Shown: positions 22,725 to 23,324 of the stretch, in pieces
Layout of the letters: each line of letters begins with the position of its first letter
Numbering within the stretch: position 1 is the first letter of the stretch
Assembly: GCA_048884925.1 (NCBI GenBank)
Contig: JBHLQK010000018.1
Location: forward strand, 1 to 23,324
DNA: 23,324 nucleotides
Reading direction: 5' to 3'
Origin: SMTZ1-83 sp048884925
GTDB taxonomy: Archaea; Asgardarchaeota; Thorarchaeia; Thorarchaeales; Thorarchaeaceae
Position numbers and translations under genes: made by a program
The notes under the pieces: model-generated
Told to the model about the DNA's origin: nothing
Database searches by the model: none
Seen by the model: the letters and a program-made list of their open reading frames with translations, nothing else

Positions 22725-23324
22725 TCAGCATGTTTTGTCAAGAGCAGTCATTAGGTCAAGGAGCAGGTCGTTTTGATCCTCAATCCCTGCAGACAGTCGT
22801 ATTGTCGATTCCGAGATTCCCATCTCCGAAAGAACATCTGCCCCCAGCCCATAGTGAGTAGTCAATGCTGGAATGCTAGCCAAGCTCTCCACCCCACCAA
22901 GGGACACTGCGTTCAGAAATATGTCCAATGAATCAACAAAGGTCTTGGCGGCCTCGAGATCGCAGTCTAACTCAATTGAGAGCATACCACCGAATCCACG
23001 CATCTGCCTCTTAGCCACCAAATGATTGGGATGATTTGGGAGCCCTGGATAATGGACCCTTCTGACTCTCGAGTCGTCTGCCATTTTTTGAGCTAGATAC
23101 AGCGCATTGGAGTTGTGTTTCTCAACGCGAACAGACAGTGTTTTGATACCTCTGTCCAGTAGGAACGCGGCAAAGGGATCCATTGTCCCTCCTAGAAGTC
23201 TTGCCGTACTACGAATCTTGGTCATAACTTCCTTCGAGCCAGAAAGTGTTCCAGCGATTATGTCACTGTGCCCACCCAAGTATTTTGTTGCACTATGCAT
23301 CACGAACATGGAATCGATATCGTG
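22725..23324 (-). CDS. Cys/Met metabolism PLP enzyme (cystathionine synthase/lyase type), 5' part outside window
   Basis: This is a fold I PLP enzyme of the Cys/Met metabolism family (cystathionine gamma-synthase, gamma-lyase or methionine gamma-lyase). The visible 199 residues begin with HDIDS and run straight into the PLP-lysine motif HSATKYLGGHSD (Lys codon 23283-23285). The family's GG(T)MDPFAAFLLDRGIKTL, HYPGLPNHP, GFGGMLSIEL, SLGGVESL and SAGIEDQNDL segments follow in order. The frame stays open to the window end, so the N-terminal half is missing and the ATG at 23309 is internal. The substrate-specificity residues upstream are not visible, so the exact reaction is undecided; either way it handles sulfur amino acids. 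Confidence 0.92.
   Translation of the reverse strand, partial: HDIDSMFVMHSATKYLGGHSDIIAGTLSGSKEVMTKIRSTARLLGGTMDPFAAFLLDRGIKTLSVRVEKHNSNALYLAQKMADDSRVRRVHYPGLPNHPNHLVAKRQMRGFGGMLSIELDCDLEAAKTFVDSLDIFLNAVSLGGVESLASIPALTTHYGLGADVLSEMGISESTIRLSAGIEDQNDLLLDLMTALDKTC

Noticed and set aside
1..23324. CRISPR arrays, tRNA or rRNA genes, insertion sequences, integrase or attachment sites.
   Set aside because: I saw no regularly spaced repeats, tRNA-like arms, transposase or integrase motifs, or flanking direct repeats.

Overview
This window looks like archaeal chromosome. The reasons are TATA boxes 25-26 bases upstream of start codons with no Shine-Dalgarno (SD) site (leaderless genes), AGGAGGTG-type SD sites inside operons, a tandem Lrp-type regulator, and an IscS subtype otherwise known to me from Archaeoglobus. 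The moderate GC content, dense packing, bacterial-type arginine decarboxylase and propeller/zinc-ribbon protein would fit an Asgard archaeon such as a Thorarchaeota member. That placement is inference, because the window holds no rRNA or ribosomal marker.

Layout. At 1-2061 there is the tail of an unknown gene coupled to a DNA methyltransferase, facing a histone-deacetylase-family enzyme. At 2098-10633 there is a rightward run: a propeller/zinc-ribbon/helical protein, two adjacent Cache-domain membrane receptors (the first with cytoplasmic TPR and von Willebrand A domains, the second with no output domain), arginine decarboxylase SpeA and a LarE-type sulfur transferase. At 10652-13232 a leftward block holds a zinc alcohol dehydrogenase, an M24 metallopeptidase and a 56-residue small gene. 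At 13361 there is a ParB-like small protein.

At 13803-19032 a rightward operon carries TusA, a DsrE-like protein, IscS, IscU, a GNAT acetyltransferase and a zinc-ribbon DNA methylase. Its IscS lacks the PLP-binding lysine. Its IscU is fused to a decayed thioredoxin-reductase-like domain. At 19035-21433 there are a leftward beta-class DNA methyltransferase and a tandem winged-helix regulator. A small winged-helix protein at 21636 is divergent from that regulator across a control region rich in inverted repeats. The right end holds a structured non-coding stretch, a glutaredoxin-like protein and the 3' part of a Cys/Met-metabolism PLP enzyme.

The two most interesting units are the sulfur-relay operon, whose desulfurase and scaffold fusion both look stripped of the expected cofactor chemistry, and the Cache receptor pair, which may link an external signal to TPR/VWA protein interactions rather than to a kinase or chemotaxis output.
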